DNA of 64,000 bases from Reticulascus tulasneorum (GCA_001557505.1 LSAX01000001.1:310001-374000), one strand, 5' to 3'. Shown: positions 12,167-24,414, numbered from the stretch's first letter. Notes: generated by a model from the sequence alone, not told the origin. Numbers and translations are program-made.

Positions 12167-13060
12167 ATGGCTGGGTCTCACGATATCACCTTCATCGGCA
12201 TCGGCAATATGGGCTCTGCAGTCGTGCAAGCCTTGCTGAAGGCCGGGAACCGCGTCACTCTCTGGAATCGCACCGCTGACAGGCCACAAGTCAAAACAGC
12301 AGTTCGGGCTGGTGGTATATTCGAGGCGAATCTTGCAGCAGCAGTCGAGAAGAACAACGTCATTGCCATCTGCGTCTTGGACTACGGCAAAATCAAGTCT
12401 ATCCTGTCAAGCCTACCCGTGGGAGCGTTCAAGGGCAAAGTTCTTGTAAACCTCACCAATGGCACACCAAGACAAGCAAAAGAGATGGCTGAGTGGGCGA
12501 AGAGCCAAGGCGTCGCAAGCTACTTCGACGGTGCGATCATGGTCACTCCGCAGATGATCGGTGGGCCACACAGCTTCCTTGTCATAAGCGGCGAGACACC
12601 CGAGTCCTTCAGCGAAATCTCGAATCTCCTCAGCTCTATCGGAAACCCACAATACCTGGGTGATGAAGTTGGTGCCGCGGCGCGATATGACGTGGCAACG
12701 CTTGCAACCATGTACGGCATGTTCAACGGTGCGTTCATCGGCATGGCGCTGCTCAAGCAAGCAGGGCAAGATATCAAACTTGCACCAGTGGTATCGGAGA
12801 GCTTGGTACCGTTCCTGACAGCCCTTGTTCCATATTTGGGCTTGATCGCCAAATCATGGGACGAGGAAACCTGGACGGAAAATATGGGAAATCCGATGGG
12901 AATGCAGGTCGAGGCTATCAAAAACATTGTGCAAGCTTGCAGGGAGGAAGGCGTGGATTCGGGACCAATGGAGTATTTTGCGAAGCTGATGGGGAGGATT
13001 GTTGAGGAGCACGGAGACGATGGCGGAATCGCTGTGCTGGGGAGTTACTTGCTGAAGTAA
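12167..13060 (+). CDS. Imine reductase-like NAD(P)-dependent dehydrogenase
   Basis: This is an intronless 297-residue protein. The N-terminal Rossmann fold carries GIGNMG (residues 11-16) with a following WNRT, typical of the 6-phosphogluconate/beta-hydroxyacid dehydrogenase superfamily. The segment LVNLTNGTPRQA matches the substrate-loop motif of imine reductases. The helix with YDVATLATMYGMF holds the Asp/Tyr positions that act in imine reduction. The C-terminal half should form the dimerising helical domain. Imine reductases reduce cyclic imines or iminium intermediates with NADPH. A plain beta-hydroxyacid dehydrogenase is less likely, because the usual catalytic Lys is not evident. It sits tail-to-tail with a P450 only 296 nt away. 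Confidence 0.8.
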   Translation: MAGSHDITFIGIGNMGSAVVQALLKAGNRVTLWNRTADRPQVKTAVRAGGIFEANLAAAVEKNNVIAICVLDYGKIKSILSSLPVGAFKGKVLVNLTNGTPRQAKEMAEWAKSQGVASYFDGAIMVTPQMIGGPHSFLVISGETPESFSEISNLLSSIGNPQYLGDEVGAAARYDVATLATMYGMFNGAFIGMALLKQAGQDIKLAPVVSESLVPFLTALVPYLGLIAKSWDEETWTENMGNPMGMQVEAIKNIVQACREEGVDSGPMEYFAKLMGRIVEEHGDDGGIAVLGSYLLK

Positions 13061-13356
13061 CATCTCAGTGTCGCGAGTTGCTCCGTCGAGCTGCGGCATT
13101 CGCCATCTCGTTCCCTTTTCTCTTAAGTGAGGGCGTTGGGTAAACGATGCCGGTGCCATGATCTCACACATGTGTCAGCCCAAACAATATCTTGTTCTCT
13201 TCCTGTAGTAGTTCCCTTCAGAAGCTTGCGCAGGAGCAGTAATTGATAATTAGACCTCTCATGTTTAAATTAAAGCCCAGATATCTTCAAAATTAGATGG
13301 TCTAAAAAGAGTCCACCTCAGTCTTTACCAGCAACTCTGCGGTTTTTCACATCCTC

Positions 13357-15097
13357 TTAACCTGCCACTACCCACTCAACATTCTCCCACCCAGGCCGGC
13401 GACTAATGGTAGCACGCAGGTCAGAGCCAGCCTTCGGTCTCAATATACCCCCAACCAACCAAGGGAGGGTGGTTTCGGGCACTTTTAGCGCCTCCCCACT
13501 CGCGTTTGTGAAATCGAAGCCCAGCATCAACAGAATAACCGCACCAATAATCTCTCCACTAGCGAAGTATCGGCCAGGACTAGCAGATCTTGTCAACGCC
13601 TCGCTCAGAAGAAGGACGGAAGGGAAAGAGGAAGCGGGCTCACGTACCAGATATGCTTGCCGCCACCAAAGGGCAGAAAGCCAGGGATTGCCGTCATGGC
13701 GCCACTGTCGCCAGCATTCGCTGCCACCTTTAGGAACCTGTCGCCAACAAATTGCTCGTGGTCGGCGCCCCAAATGGTCTCTTCCTGGTGAAGGATGCCA
13801 TGTGGAACCTGCAAATGCATGTCTTTTCTCAACACATATGTGTTCTTGCCATCTGAGATGGTTGTATCCGCCAGCACCCGACGATTCAAAGCCCCGATGG
13901 ATGTGAAGCGCTGTGTCTCGCGGAAGCACGACATGAATAGCGGACAGCTATCTTCAACCTTATTGATGTGTACTATCACTTGCCGTTTCCCATCCACGGT
14001 GGACCCAGTTTCTTCGGTTATCTTCAGAGCTTCCTCCCGCAAACGGGCGACAAGACTGGGCTGCGAGAATATGTGGGTAAAGAACCAGTAGGATGTCGGG
14101 ATGGTGTTCGACAAGGCACCATGAATGACGGCGACCTCTAGGGCGGCGCTGGAGTAGGGGTCTAACCCCCATTCTCTCTCGAGCTCGAGGCGACTCTTGA
14201 CAAATGCCGGTACGTCACCAGCAGTGTCGTGCTTTGCTGTGAAGTACTCTGTCATGGCTTTCTGCATTCTCGCCCTGCCTTGGAATGCCTTTGACGCGGT
14301 AATTGACGGCAAAATGTTCACCATTAGTTTATGCAGGTCCTGGTCGTAATCCCTGGACAACGTTAGTGGTAAAGCATAGAACGGGAAGGGAGCGGCGGAT
14401 ACCAGTAGGCATCAACCAGCCCTGGATCCAGCCTCCAAGGATTCATGCTCCCAAATAATGCTGACGTGCCGGCCATAGTCATCACGGTCTTCGTCCAATA
14501 GTTGATATCCGGTATATGGAGGTCTTGGCCAGCTTGGATTTGATTGAGGGTTGTAGCAATACTATTCAGTGCGGCGACGTTGATTTGCGTCAATTGCTGG
14601 CCCGTCATGGAGGAGTAAATGATCTTGAGCCACGCCGAAAAGAAAACCGGATCCTCATACGCCTTGATGCCCACCTCATTGACGTCCGTCATCCGCACGA
14701 TGAAGTCGTGGACGTATGGGTCGAAGCTCAACGACCGGTTGCGGATCACTGCTTGTGCAAGGTCGGGGGTTGTGACGACATACATCTTCCCGCCAAGCAT
14801 GGGGAGCGTGTAGATGGGCCGCTTGACCTGGGAGCTGGGAGAGTTCAGCTTCGCGACCGAGAGAGATCGGTGGAAGACGACGTACTAATGCATTTTGTGG
14901 TAGCTCCATTGGTGCTGTATGAGTCCGATGATGTGGCCAACAAATGGAACCTTTGGCCGAAGCAATGGAGGCTCCTTGGGGTCGAGGCTAACTGGGAAAA
15001 TCGTCAGGTATGTCAGGATAATGGCTACGACTCCAGCCAGTATGGCCATGGGCGAGATGGCGCTGGCATCGCCAGTCAAAACCTCCAAGATCGCCAT
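13357..15097 (-). CDS. Cytochrome P450, group IV (CYP7/CYP8-like)
   Basis: Exons 14886-15097, 14403-14834, 13648-14352 and 13357-13579 (minus strand) give 523 residues. One N-terminal membrane anchor is followed by a proline hinge (PKEPPLLRPKVPFVGH). The I-helix region lacks the usual acidic-Thr pair and instead reads SNTIPTSYWF, as in CYP7/CYP8-like enzymes. The ExxR helix is FRETQRF. The heme loop FGGGKHICPGRYFASGE is created only after removing intron 13580-13647, which splits the Cys codon. Group IV P450s act on sterols and other lipids, and in fungi often on secondary metabolites. The substrate here is unknown. Confidence 0.88.
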
Positions 15098-16976
15098 GGA
15101 GCGGATGCAGAAGAGGAAGCACAGTCAAATGATTGCCGCTCAATTGCACATCCGAAAGAAGTCCGATGAACAAAGAGGCCGACCTACAGACCCGGCTGGT
15201 CCAGCAGTTTTATTCGGACGACCGCCTTGCTGACACCCGCACGGCCACCTGCATGGATACCTAGATACTGGACCTTAAACGCCCCCCTAGATAATACCAC
15301 GGCATAGCCAAGCACATAATGTGCTGTAATTAGTTGGCCAACATTGCATATGGAACGGTGGATTGGAGGGACAAGGGTCGCATTCGTTGGTGCCAGTGAG
15401 ACGTGCCGGCAGGATTCAATGGTAAGCCTAAAGCTGCATGAGGCAAACTGACCGAACTTTTGGTACTTTTGCTTCCTTCGCTTGATGAAATACAGTCAGT
15501 TCTTTTCCGAATCCCTTTTTCCGCGCCAGGGTGCGCCCATGGCGGTTCAAATACAGATAAAATCCACGGCCTCTCTTTGCTTGCAGGGAATTTCATCGTC
15601 TGGATGGCCCTAACTTCCGGGCCAGCTTACTTCGAACTCCAGGTAGTCATAATCTTACGTGATTAATTAGTACGGTCTTTTAGGTATTCCGTATTATACC
15701 TTGTATTCAGAGGTCCCTAACCAGCAGGGGAAGGCGACTTATCAGGGGGCGCCGACGGAACTTTATCTGTGCGCTAATCTATCAATCTTGGGAGTTATTA
15801 CCTAGGCCAATTGAATTGATGCTATTGAAATCCTTCTTCCCATTGAATGGTAGAGCCTGCAGGAATTTGAGCTTGGCTCTCTGCATCACAATCCGCCCGA
15901 CTAGCGCTAACCCCGCCTATGGGATCCAGCTGAGCTTGTCTATACCTGGTGCATTTGCGTATACATCTGGGGCAGGACATAATGCTGACCTCACCGTCCT
16001 TTCGATGCCAGACCGTCGTAAACTACCCTCCCTTTTTGTAAAATTTCCTTCTCTTTTTCTGCCCACTAGCACGGCGTTTTCTCACAAGAGATATGGACGC
16101 TGGATGGAACTCATCTGTTGAACTGTCACACACCACAATTCCTTGGACCATGTCGAGAACGGAAACCATTGGATTACGCACCCACCACACCTGTATTACT
16201 TACACGGACGTATCCTGAGAAGCCAACTCCTGTGCGTGCTCTGGCTTACGAGCTCGTCTAGACACATCCACTGTGCTTCGTGGTGGAGTATGTTCGAGAC
16301 TGGAATAACGGATCGTCTTCCTCGTCGGCAGAAGGTATTGTGTTGTTGCTCCGTGACAAGCAACCCGGCTTCCTGGGTCACAACTACTAAGTTCGTATTT
16401 ATCCCTGCCCTTAAGAGAGTCCAGAGGTTGCATGCCCTCGCACTTCCTTGGTCTTAAGCATAAAGTTTGCTTAAGCTTTTAGGTATTAGTGGACTGTCTC
16501 AGCCTGCTCAGTATGCAGCCTGACGCTTTATTCCATACTGTTACGCTGCTTGTGCATTCCGCTTGAGGATACCTCGTAGCCCCGTAGCCCGCTAAGTAAG
16601 TATCAACTGAATGTCTTGCGGCAAAGAATGTACATTTAAATAGGTTTTTATCTTTCTCTGGCTCGGGTTCGAGTGGAATTTGACCACACGTGAGCAGGAC
16701 GACTCTCGAGAATGAATCTGGAACTCCCAATAGTCCGCCTCTGCATTCGGGCCGGGACATGTGCATCTTTCGGTACCCCGGGCAGATGCCATAATCTCTG
16801 GGTTTCGACTCAGCTTCTGATTTTCTTATAGCTTAAAAATGAAGTATTTAAGACGACAGTCACCACTCCTGTTACTCGTAGTCAGTTAAACACGCAACCT
16901 GAAAGTTTCTCGGTACTGCTCCAAAAGTTTACAACCTCAATCTCACCATTCTATCTATCAACCAGCTTTCGCCAGC
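15098..16976. other. Gene-free stretch
   Basis: Only short, patternless open frames are present. The segment from about 16800 is probably the promoter of the small secreted protein gene, since it sits directly before that start. Confidence 0.5.
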
Positions 16977-17276
16977 ATGCTTATTTCTCAGCTCATTGCC
17001 ATCGCCTCTGCGGAAGTAGCGTTTGCAAATTCTACTCCCATAGACCCCAATGGTATGGCGTCTTCCTCTTACGCAAAGCTAATTTTCTCGAGTACTGAAA
17101 TGGAATAACGATCAGGTTTAGCAGATATTCCTAATAAGCAGAACTACCGTTGGTTCGGTACTGCGCCGTTCTGTACCGGCCGTTGTCCTGAAGGATACGA
17201 GAACAAGAGGAGCGATAACTGCGGAGATGGAGTTTGCTGCTTTACCGGGTCCAAAGTATATTGCTGCCCGCGGTAG
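16977..17276 (+). CDS. Small secreted cysteine-rich protein (effector-like)
   Basis: Two exons (16977-17052 and 17116-17276) give 78 residues. The start MLISQLIAIASAEVAFA looks like a short signal peptide. The mature part contains WFGTAPFCTGRCPEGY, then spaced cysteines ending VYCCPR, with seven cysteines in all. The W-x-GTAPFC-x-G-C pattern recurs in small secreted proteins of many fungi, as I recall the family. The intron (GTATGG...ATCAG) is phase 1 and restores the frame. Such proteins are exported and disulfide-stabilised. A role in host interaction or antagonism is inference. The gene ends 528 nt from the convergent GH45 gene. Confidence 0.75.
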
Positions 17277-17804
17277 TGGCATCGTGCAGGGCTATTAGCA
17301 CAAGGCGCTATAGACGCACCACTCCTTGGCCAGACGCGTTCGAGAGCTATGAGAGCCTCAAAATATGCCTTCGTTGGATAGCCGTCGCTTACCAGAGGCA
17401 GTCCATTCTTATTGCACGTACAATGGAATTTGACAAGGTGTGTTTTTAGGTTTACCAGCGTGTCTGCATCCAGAGGTTTCATCTATGACACCTCCGTATG
17501 ACAGTATGGGAGGTCATGTAATATCTTAACATATCCATTCGAGCCCACTCAACATACAGAAAAGTTATTAAAATAAAGAGTTCATAAAGGTCGCTACTAG
17601 GCGTCTTGTTGGGCAATGGTCGTTCTGGTGACCGTTTGAACAGGCACACATGTTCTTGGGTTTCTCCGATACAGTTAGCAATCCCTTCACGCCGGAAGAA
17701 ACATAATGACTGTATAATACTTATCAGAATAGAGATTACCAACATCATTTCATATATTAAGGACTATATAACTATCACCGAAGACGACCACCGTATTGAA
17801 ACAA
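17277..17804. other. Convergent intergenic region
   Basis: Shared 3' region of the small secreted protein gene and the GH45 gene. It is AT-leaning with no coding signal. Confidence 0.45.
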
Positions 17805-18648
17805 CTAAGCAGCGCATCCCGAAATGGAAGTAAGCTGCGATGGACAAGAGACTTGCTGATAGTCAATATTCCAACCATTAACCGGACCTCTCGCCCAGTT
17901 ATATCGCCAGTAACAGCCGCCTTGCAGATTCTGTGGCAGATTGGCGCATGATGCAGAGCTATCGACGCCGCCATTCTGATTGCCCCTACATTCATTGTCA
18001 GTGATTTATGTATACCAAGATTCAGTGTCATTGATCCATACCAGGACGTGCCGTACTGGTTTCTGCAGCCAGCGCTATTCGGACCTACGCCGCCGCCGGG
18101 CGTATAAATGATAATATCATTCGCTTGGACATCGCCGCTGGCAGCACCGATGTTGAGAGCTTGGACGATCATGGACTTCCCGTTCGCATTGCCGCTCCTC
18201 CATGTCAACTGATAGCACTTGCAGCACTTATCATTTCCAATCATGGTGGCGAATCCATAAGACATATTGTCAGAGACCGGAGCTGGAGTATAATCGTCGC
18301 AAAGGAAACCCTTGCCTCCAGACTCACAGCCCGAGGCGGCGTTGGGACCGTCACCTAAGATATTGTTGTTTATATCACAGACGCGAGGCGAGCCTCTATA
18401 AACAAAGGCTGGTTAGATCCCTGCGGCCACATGAACAACGCTCAGTTATACGTACTGGACGTTCCTCGCCAAGTTGGCTTTCCAGGCGCATGCCGGTTTG
18501 CAGCTACGTTACTAGTTAGGGAGTTCTGGTCATATTATCGTTGCGGGGGCTCATACCAATCCCAAGTCGTATACGTCTTGCCGGAAATGGCATACGTAGA
18601 TGGCAAGAGAGCCAGCCCAAGGGTGGCAAGAATTGTTGTGGCATGCAT
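17805..18648 (-). CDS. GH45 endoglucanase
   Basis: Exons 18557-18648, 18456-18503, 18042-18395 and 17805-17985 join to 224 residues. A 20-residue signal peptide ends STYA. It is followed by the hallmark TTWDCCKPACAWKANL, which holds the catalytic-base Asp (D30). Next come SGCESGGKGFLCDD, CCKCYQLTW, the ANDIIIYTPGGGVG segment with the second catalytic Asp position, and GCYWRYNW. The enzyme should cleave internal beta-1,4 bonds in amorphous cellulose outside the cell. There is no carbohydrate-binding module. The length fits a single catalytic domain. The junction Cys codons are split by intron 1, which supports the splice model. Confidence 0.9.
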
Positions 18649-21089
18649 ACTGGCGGTAGATTCAATATTGACCTGGAGCTCTTAGATCGTGTCTGACGGA
18701 GGAAACAAGAAATCCTGGTTTCAAAGGGGGCGGATGACCTGGATTTATCCTTTTCGATTCCCGCCTGGTGATGCATTATGACTGTCTACGTCTTGCCCGA
18801 CATAGGCAAATCTCCAAGATAGCTCCATAATCAAGATCGAGTACTTCGGGGATCCCAGAATAGCAACGATTTCAAGCTAGCAACGGGAATGAAGAAGTGA
18901 ACATCGCTTGTACCTTAGTTGCATACATATGATAGACGTAGCAGCAAATTCAAGAGCCTTCTCGCGGACCACTTGCGTCGTCGGCTTTTTGATCCCGGTT
19001 TACCCGCGCCAGGGCTATATCGGAGGGCTTCGGACGATCGAGCTTGAGATAGAGGGGTGTCATTGAGAGCCCGTTAATAAAAGCTAGTGAACCAACCGGA
19101 CTGTTTCTTAAGCGAATTTGATTTACATACATGACCATCAAGCAGTGTCTGCGGATAAACGGGAGCGCAAAACCACCAGTTCGCAGCTCTAATGGTGTGG
19201 TGGGACCCATGTGGCCGGGAACGAAGCCACAGAGTCGGCACTCATGACGATAAGTTTGGCGAGTGTGCTTAATGGTGTGATGAAGATGTAAGTCTTGGGC
19301 CCGCTGGGAAGAATCAGGCCATCTCATTTATCCACGGCCTAAGACTACGCCCTCTTCTGATCATCAAGGTGAAACCTAGGGAACTAAACAAGCAGATGCC
19401 CTGGCAGGGTCTTTGCTCACGAGGAGAAAATCTTTTGTATTGGGCATTCGCGTGTTGATGATAGGTTGGTAAACTTGTTCTTAAGCCTTCCGTTCATGCC
19501 TGCCGCGAGGAACTCCGGCTATGTGGTTATGGGTGGCCGGGTCAACGGGTAATGTTCGATCCTCTCCCTGTTCTCTGGTCCATGGGTCAAAGGGACCAAC
19601 TCGATTAAAGCCTTTCCCAAGCAATTGGTCCCGGGAAATACCAAAAGAATATAAAATAATGTCCCGTGCTGGCTCCAATTCGTCAAGCAATATACTGCCG
19701 CGCCAATAGAGCTCTCAACAATCTCGGCCTGCCATGTGCCTTGATTCAACAGCAGATCTGGACCCCTCGATATATTACATTTCCAACCTTCGCTCAGAAA
19801 CCGATCGGCGATGTAGATATGCGCCATCTCCCCATGTCGTCTCGCTGATAGCTAGCGGTAACGCGATGCCGTCATAATGCACGTCTGGCCAGATTGAGAA
19901 GGCGAGGTCGCACTGCCTGAGTGTCTTCTCCACCGCCAACAAATTTCATCGGTGGGGCCCTCTGGAACATAAGGCGCTCGTTACGTGCGTATTGTTTTGA
20001 CTATTTGCAGTCTGCATAGCGGCCTGATATGAATGCTGGGAAGATCTATTCTGGTCTCTAGGATTGTGTTGGGGATGTCGGCGTGCTGGACGAGAACTGG
20101 CTGAGTCTGGGGTGGGTTTGTTAGTTGGCGTCTTCCCTTCGAGCGGTCCAGTACTATCCAAGATAGTCTCATCTAGATACCTGATGATAATGGGAATAAA
20201 ACAGCTCATAAGCGCGTCAGAATGTACTGTTAGATCTTGTCGTATGCCTCTCTCACCTCGGATAATAACTGATTGTGTACCCAATTTCGATTTGGCTAGA
20301 CTCTTCCATAAACCAGCGGGCGGGTGACATTTGGGTAAATGTAATAGAAGGATGGATGTAGCCTGTACGTGCAGATACTACGAAATGACTCTAGGATGTA
20401 CTATCTAAAGAAAATTATTAATGGAGCTTAATTCAGTTGCCGCGAGTTGCGGTCCACCAGACTGCCAAAGTCCTGTCTTCATGCTCGGGACGAAAGTGGG
20501 GAGCACCGATCTCATCTCCGTGACAGCTGATTACGTGTGATGGATGCCCTCAACTCATATCGCTCCTGGACTACACCAGGGTCTACCCCAGTTGGACATC
20601 CCAGTTTTTTCGGCGGCTCGCCCTGGATTATCCCAAATGACGTTCTCTGCCGTTCTTGTGGCGCCGCCACCCGGCGGCTTGGTTGACTATCCGCTACCAA
20701 CAATGCCTACTTGGTTCATCGGTTGATCATACAGCGCCCTCGTCCAAGCCAAATAAAAAAAAGATTGCAAAGGGGGTACACCTGATCGTAGCTGCGTGGG
20801 TTGGGTGTATAGATGTACGAGACTGCAAAGTTTCCCAGCCCGAAGGCTGCTCTAGATATATATATGAGTGACCGGGAAGAGGAGACTGCATGTTCATGGT
20901 GGGGGGTAAATTAGATCAACGCTGAAGGATAAGGCCGGTCAGAAGATAAGTGATTCTGTTGAATATACCTGAGGGCGTGTACCAAGCGAAGTTGTATCGT
21001 TGTCTAAATTTCAGGTAAGACAGGGAGATGAGGAACATCGAACCCGGGCTTGACTAGGATCAGGCAACGCTCTTCAGGCAGATAGGCAC
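18649..21089. other. Long gene-free stretch
   Basis: This is the GH45 promoter region followed by roughly 2 kb with no credible coding model. The frames in 18950-19330 and 19519-19827 (minus) lack codon and motif support. Confidence 0.4.
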
Positions 21090-21095
21090 GGCCAT

Positions 21096-21600
21096 GTGGC
21101 AGCTCCATTCACAAGGGTAGAAGTGACAACTGTTTGCAGGTTAACTGGGCTCGAATGGCATCAACAAAGACGTCGAGGCCACCCTTCGATATCAGCCAGT
21201 AATATATGGTTGCATCCTTCGGCTCCGATATTTTGTGAGCACCGGCCGGCGCTCGACCGAATGACCAGCTCTAGGTTACTCATCTCAGAACCTTTAAGCT
21301 CTCCCTCCATGAGTCTAGAAGAATGGGTACGAGACAAGAATTACAGCTACACGTCGTCAACTCAAGTTCCAATCGCAGGTGCTTTCGTTGTCCCCTATCT
21401 TGGTCTCGGAGGTATCAAACAGATGCTCTGTATCCTTTCGCGTCGGTTGTGCAGAACAAATCAGACCGGTGGCCGGAGACACTCAAGTCGGTGTTGTTCG
21501 CGTCGAGCGACGTTCTGTATGAGGCCCTGCAGATCACCTGCAATTCCACTCTGCTCCGAAAGCAGTCGACTCAGATGCATCACAAGTAGGATGAATCGGG
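21096..21600 (+). pseudogene. Possible relic of an alpha/beta-hydrolase (esterase)
   Basis: Two overlapping frames, joined by a shift near 21420, give a chain resembling the cap-to-catalytic-Asp part of HSL-type esterases. One frame gives PIAGAFVVPYLG. The other gives DALYPFASVVQNKSDRWPETL followed by SSDVLYEAL. The GxSxG nucleophile region is not readable upstream. This is a weak call, based on the YPFAS...WP.TL...D.LY pattern alone, and it may be chance. Its place beside other broken genes adds a little support. Confidence 0.25.
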
Positions 21601-21818
21601 CAGTACTAGCAGAGCATCAAACCCGACAATTGAGGCTGCTGGTCGCAGTGTGACGGAATGCAAAGGCGGCACTTAGAGTCTCCTGGAAGGTGGCATTCCA
21701 AGCAGCATGGTTCGGAACCTCCTGCGATACTCTGAAGATGTCACAGCAGTGTCTGAACGAAGGTTCCCGAGCTGCAGATAATATGCGTGATGGTGTTCGT
21801 TCTAGCTTCCTCCGACGT

Positions 21819-24106
21819 TTAGAAAAAGGCAGGCGAGGCAATCCCAGAGAACAGATCGTCCCATTGGATATTTTCAGCGTAAACGGAGTCATCCGAATTC
21901 TGAACTGACTGCCTGTTCGGGCCGGGCAGTTGGTCCGAGGAAGCACCCACAGGACGGGCCTTGTCTAGGTCATTGCGTGTAATCCGGCTGGGACTTGCCG
22001 CCAACAGATCAACAGTCTGATGATTGTATGTCATTTCAGCATTGCCAACAGGAGGAGTGGTGGTCACGTTTGACCTGCCTCCCTGCTGCAGCGGCACCAT
22101 CACCTGTGGGGTCTGTCGCTGCTCCTGTCTCTGCTGGGCAAGGGTTTTAGCCAGTATCTGCATCAGCGACTCATGCAGGTTGGCTGCCGCCAGTGAGTAG
22201 CTTCTCGCATCGTCGATTATGCGCAACGCCTCCGCCAGACCGCCCTGGGACATCTCCTCTTGCAGCGAGCTGGGCCTATTGACGCACTTGACCATTACCA
22301 ACACGATGCTGGATGTAAAGACACTGTGCAGGATCGCTGTCAAGCGCAGCCGGACTCGAACGAAGGGATGCTGTGACTGCAAGAGCTGTGTCTCAGCACG
22401 GATGACCTGTCGCGCTGAATTAAGGCATGTGTCTCGCGAGGATGTATATGCCGGATTATTACTAGGACCGGACGTGAGGTAAGAAAGGTGCAGTTTACAT
22501 CGCTCTGTGTGAATCAGTGAGCTTAGCATGTACGCCTGGATGAAGATGCCGCTTGATTTGTTGGAGTTGGGATTCCGCTCGTAGGTGTCCAGCTGAAGGA
22601 AAGGAGGGACGTCATGGACCATCTGGTCAAGCTCGAAATTCATAGTCAGGACGTGGGCGTAGTAGCTCGACTGACCGGAGCTGCTGCTGGCTACGAGTCT
22701 ATTGTCGACGATGCTACGTGAAATCTCGGCCAAACGGATTCGCTGGAGGAAATAGGACATGTCGGTCGGCTGCGATATGGGCAGGACCAGCTGGATCCCA
22801 CTCTCAAGCAGATCTGCATCGTTTATATTTCCCGGCTTGTTGGCCATTATGTGAAGCGGGTGGACCTGATAAACACCCTCGCTGGGGCCACCGTATCTCG
22901 CAGCCAACATCCTGTATTCATGCTGTTAGGAAGTCTTGCTAACCATGGTAAGATGTACGAAGATGAAACGAACCATTCTGTAGCAACCAAGTACCACCAA
23001 ACACGTCGACCCATCTCAGCCTGGAGAGTATTGGCGGTAGCGGCGTTAGACTCGTGATCAATTAGATGGAGACCAAGCTCACGGCTGAACATAATCCCGG
23101 TAGATATCAGGGACCGGTATCGTAGCGAGACACCTTCCAGGTTGCAAACAACAAAGGAAAGAATGATGATGCCCTGGATGGTTTCCAGCGCAAGCGCCGC
23201 GCTGTTTTGAGCGGCATTGGGCACAGCGTGCGCCGCCTTGATCCACAAAGGCGTCTGTGAATTGGCCTGAGCCGACGACAAGAATAGAGGGCGCCCACTG
23301 CCAATATCATCTCGTTGCACCCACACATGCGTCGCACTGGCAATGATGCTCAGAAGCAGGAGGATCTTGCCAGGCTTGACAGGCTCGTGGTCGTCAGTCT
23401 GCTGGTAAACATCGTCAATGATAGCTGGAAGTGAAGGGTAGTGCACGACATGCTGAATATAGCTGAGGTCGGTGATGTAGTTGTTGACAAGCACCACGGC
23501 CTCGGCACGGTGTGGAAGCCACACACATGTCGTTGGCTTTCCCAGCTGTGCCGTGTACGTGGGCGCTTGAGGGATATCCCGGATGCGCTCGACCTGGATC
23601 ACGAGATCGTCGAAATAGATGGGTTCGTGGGAGCTCTGACCCATAGACACACGCTGGAGATGGGCCACCACCTCAGTCACCTACCCAATATCCGAGGGTA
23701 GAGTTGGGCTGACTGCACCATCACTGGGAGCAGAAAACGACAGGGGGATCTCGCCGCCATGATTAGTGCGCTGGACGATACGTTTCTCCAAGTCTTGGGT
23801 CAGCTGCCGCAATGCCTGTACTTCAGCCAGCAAGTCTCCTTGACTCAGAGCAAGCGGTTGTGATGGTGAGTTTGGTAGGATGGCAGCAGTGGAGGCTGAA
23901 GGTAACTGCACCTGCGGTTCCCTATGTTGGTCTTGCTTCTGAGTCCCAGAGGCAGACCCAAAGAGACATGTCTTGCCGCGCGATTTGCAGCTTGTGCAGG
24001 GCAGTGGCCGATCACAGCGAAGCTTACGTGCCCGACAGAAGTCGCACGAGTACTGTCCCTTGCGACTTGACCGTTCAATTTGGCCAGGTGTCGGCATCGT
24101 GTGCAT
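21819..24106 (-). pseudogene. Zn2Cys6 transcription factor interrupted by an in-frame TAG
   Basis: The model is two exons, 22974-24106 and 21819-22911, with intron 22912-22973 (GTTCGT donor). It gives about 740 residues if the TAG at 23681-23683 is ignored. The N-terminus has a perfect Zn2Cys6 cluster, CDFCRARKLRC followed by CTSCKSRGKTC, then a short coiled coil (EVQALRQLTQDLEKRI). After the TAG comes a fungal_trans (PF04082-like) middle domain: SRELGLHLIDH, GRRVWWYLVATEW. The frame is the same on both sides of the stop, and no intron with usable signals removes it. A CAG to TAG change is the simplest explanation. If the TAG is real, only a DNA-binding stub of 141 residues would be made. It lies head-to-head with an MFS transporter. 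Confidence 0.8.
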
Positions 24107-24414
24107 TGGGAAATTGGACGGGGATGCGAACTGGAGTACACCGTGGGTATTCCGTGGAGGAAGACTTTTGAGGTCATCATAACCCGGGCAGTCTCCACTC
24201 TGGCGGAGAGGCTAAAGCCCCCGCGGAATATCCGCGGAGAGAGCGCCTATAAGTCCATTCATATGTCTGTGTTGCTGTTAATTCGTCACAATTAAGTTCT
24301 GAGATCACGCAGTACTGCGTATAAGCTGCATCAATATCGACAACTAGCTCGCGGCAAGTACACGGCATCACGGCCACGACCAACTGGACAATATCTCGCC
24401 ATACGCCCCATAAC
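24107..24414. promoter_or_regulatory. Divergent promoter between regulator and transporter
   Basis: About 300 nt separates the two starts. It contains several CGG/CCG triplets and one strong palindrome (listed separately). Sharing of one control region is inferred from the head-to-head layout. Confidence 0.5.
24221..24237. promoter_or_regulatory. CGG-N5-CCG palindrome, candidate Zn2Cys6 site
   Basis: The sequence is CCGCGGAATATCCGCGG. It contains an inverted CGG/CCG pair spaced by five A/T bases, the half-site arrangement bound by dimeric Zn2Cys6 proteins. It lies between the regulator and the transporter. Confidence 0.5.

Noticed and set aside
18950..19327. 125-residue minus-strand frame with CRLCGF-like Cys/His pattern
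   Set aside because: The spacing does not fit any zinc finger I know, and flanking residues show no homology.
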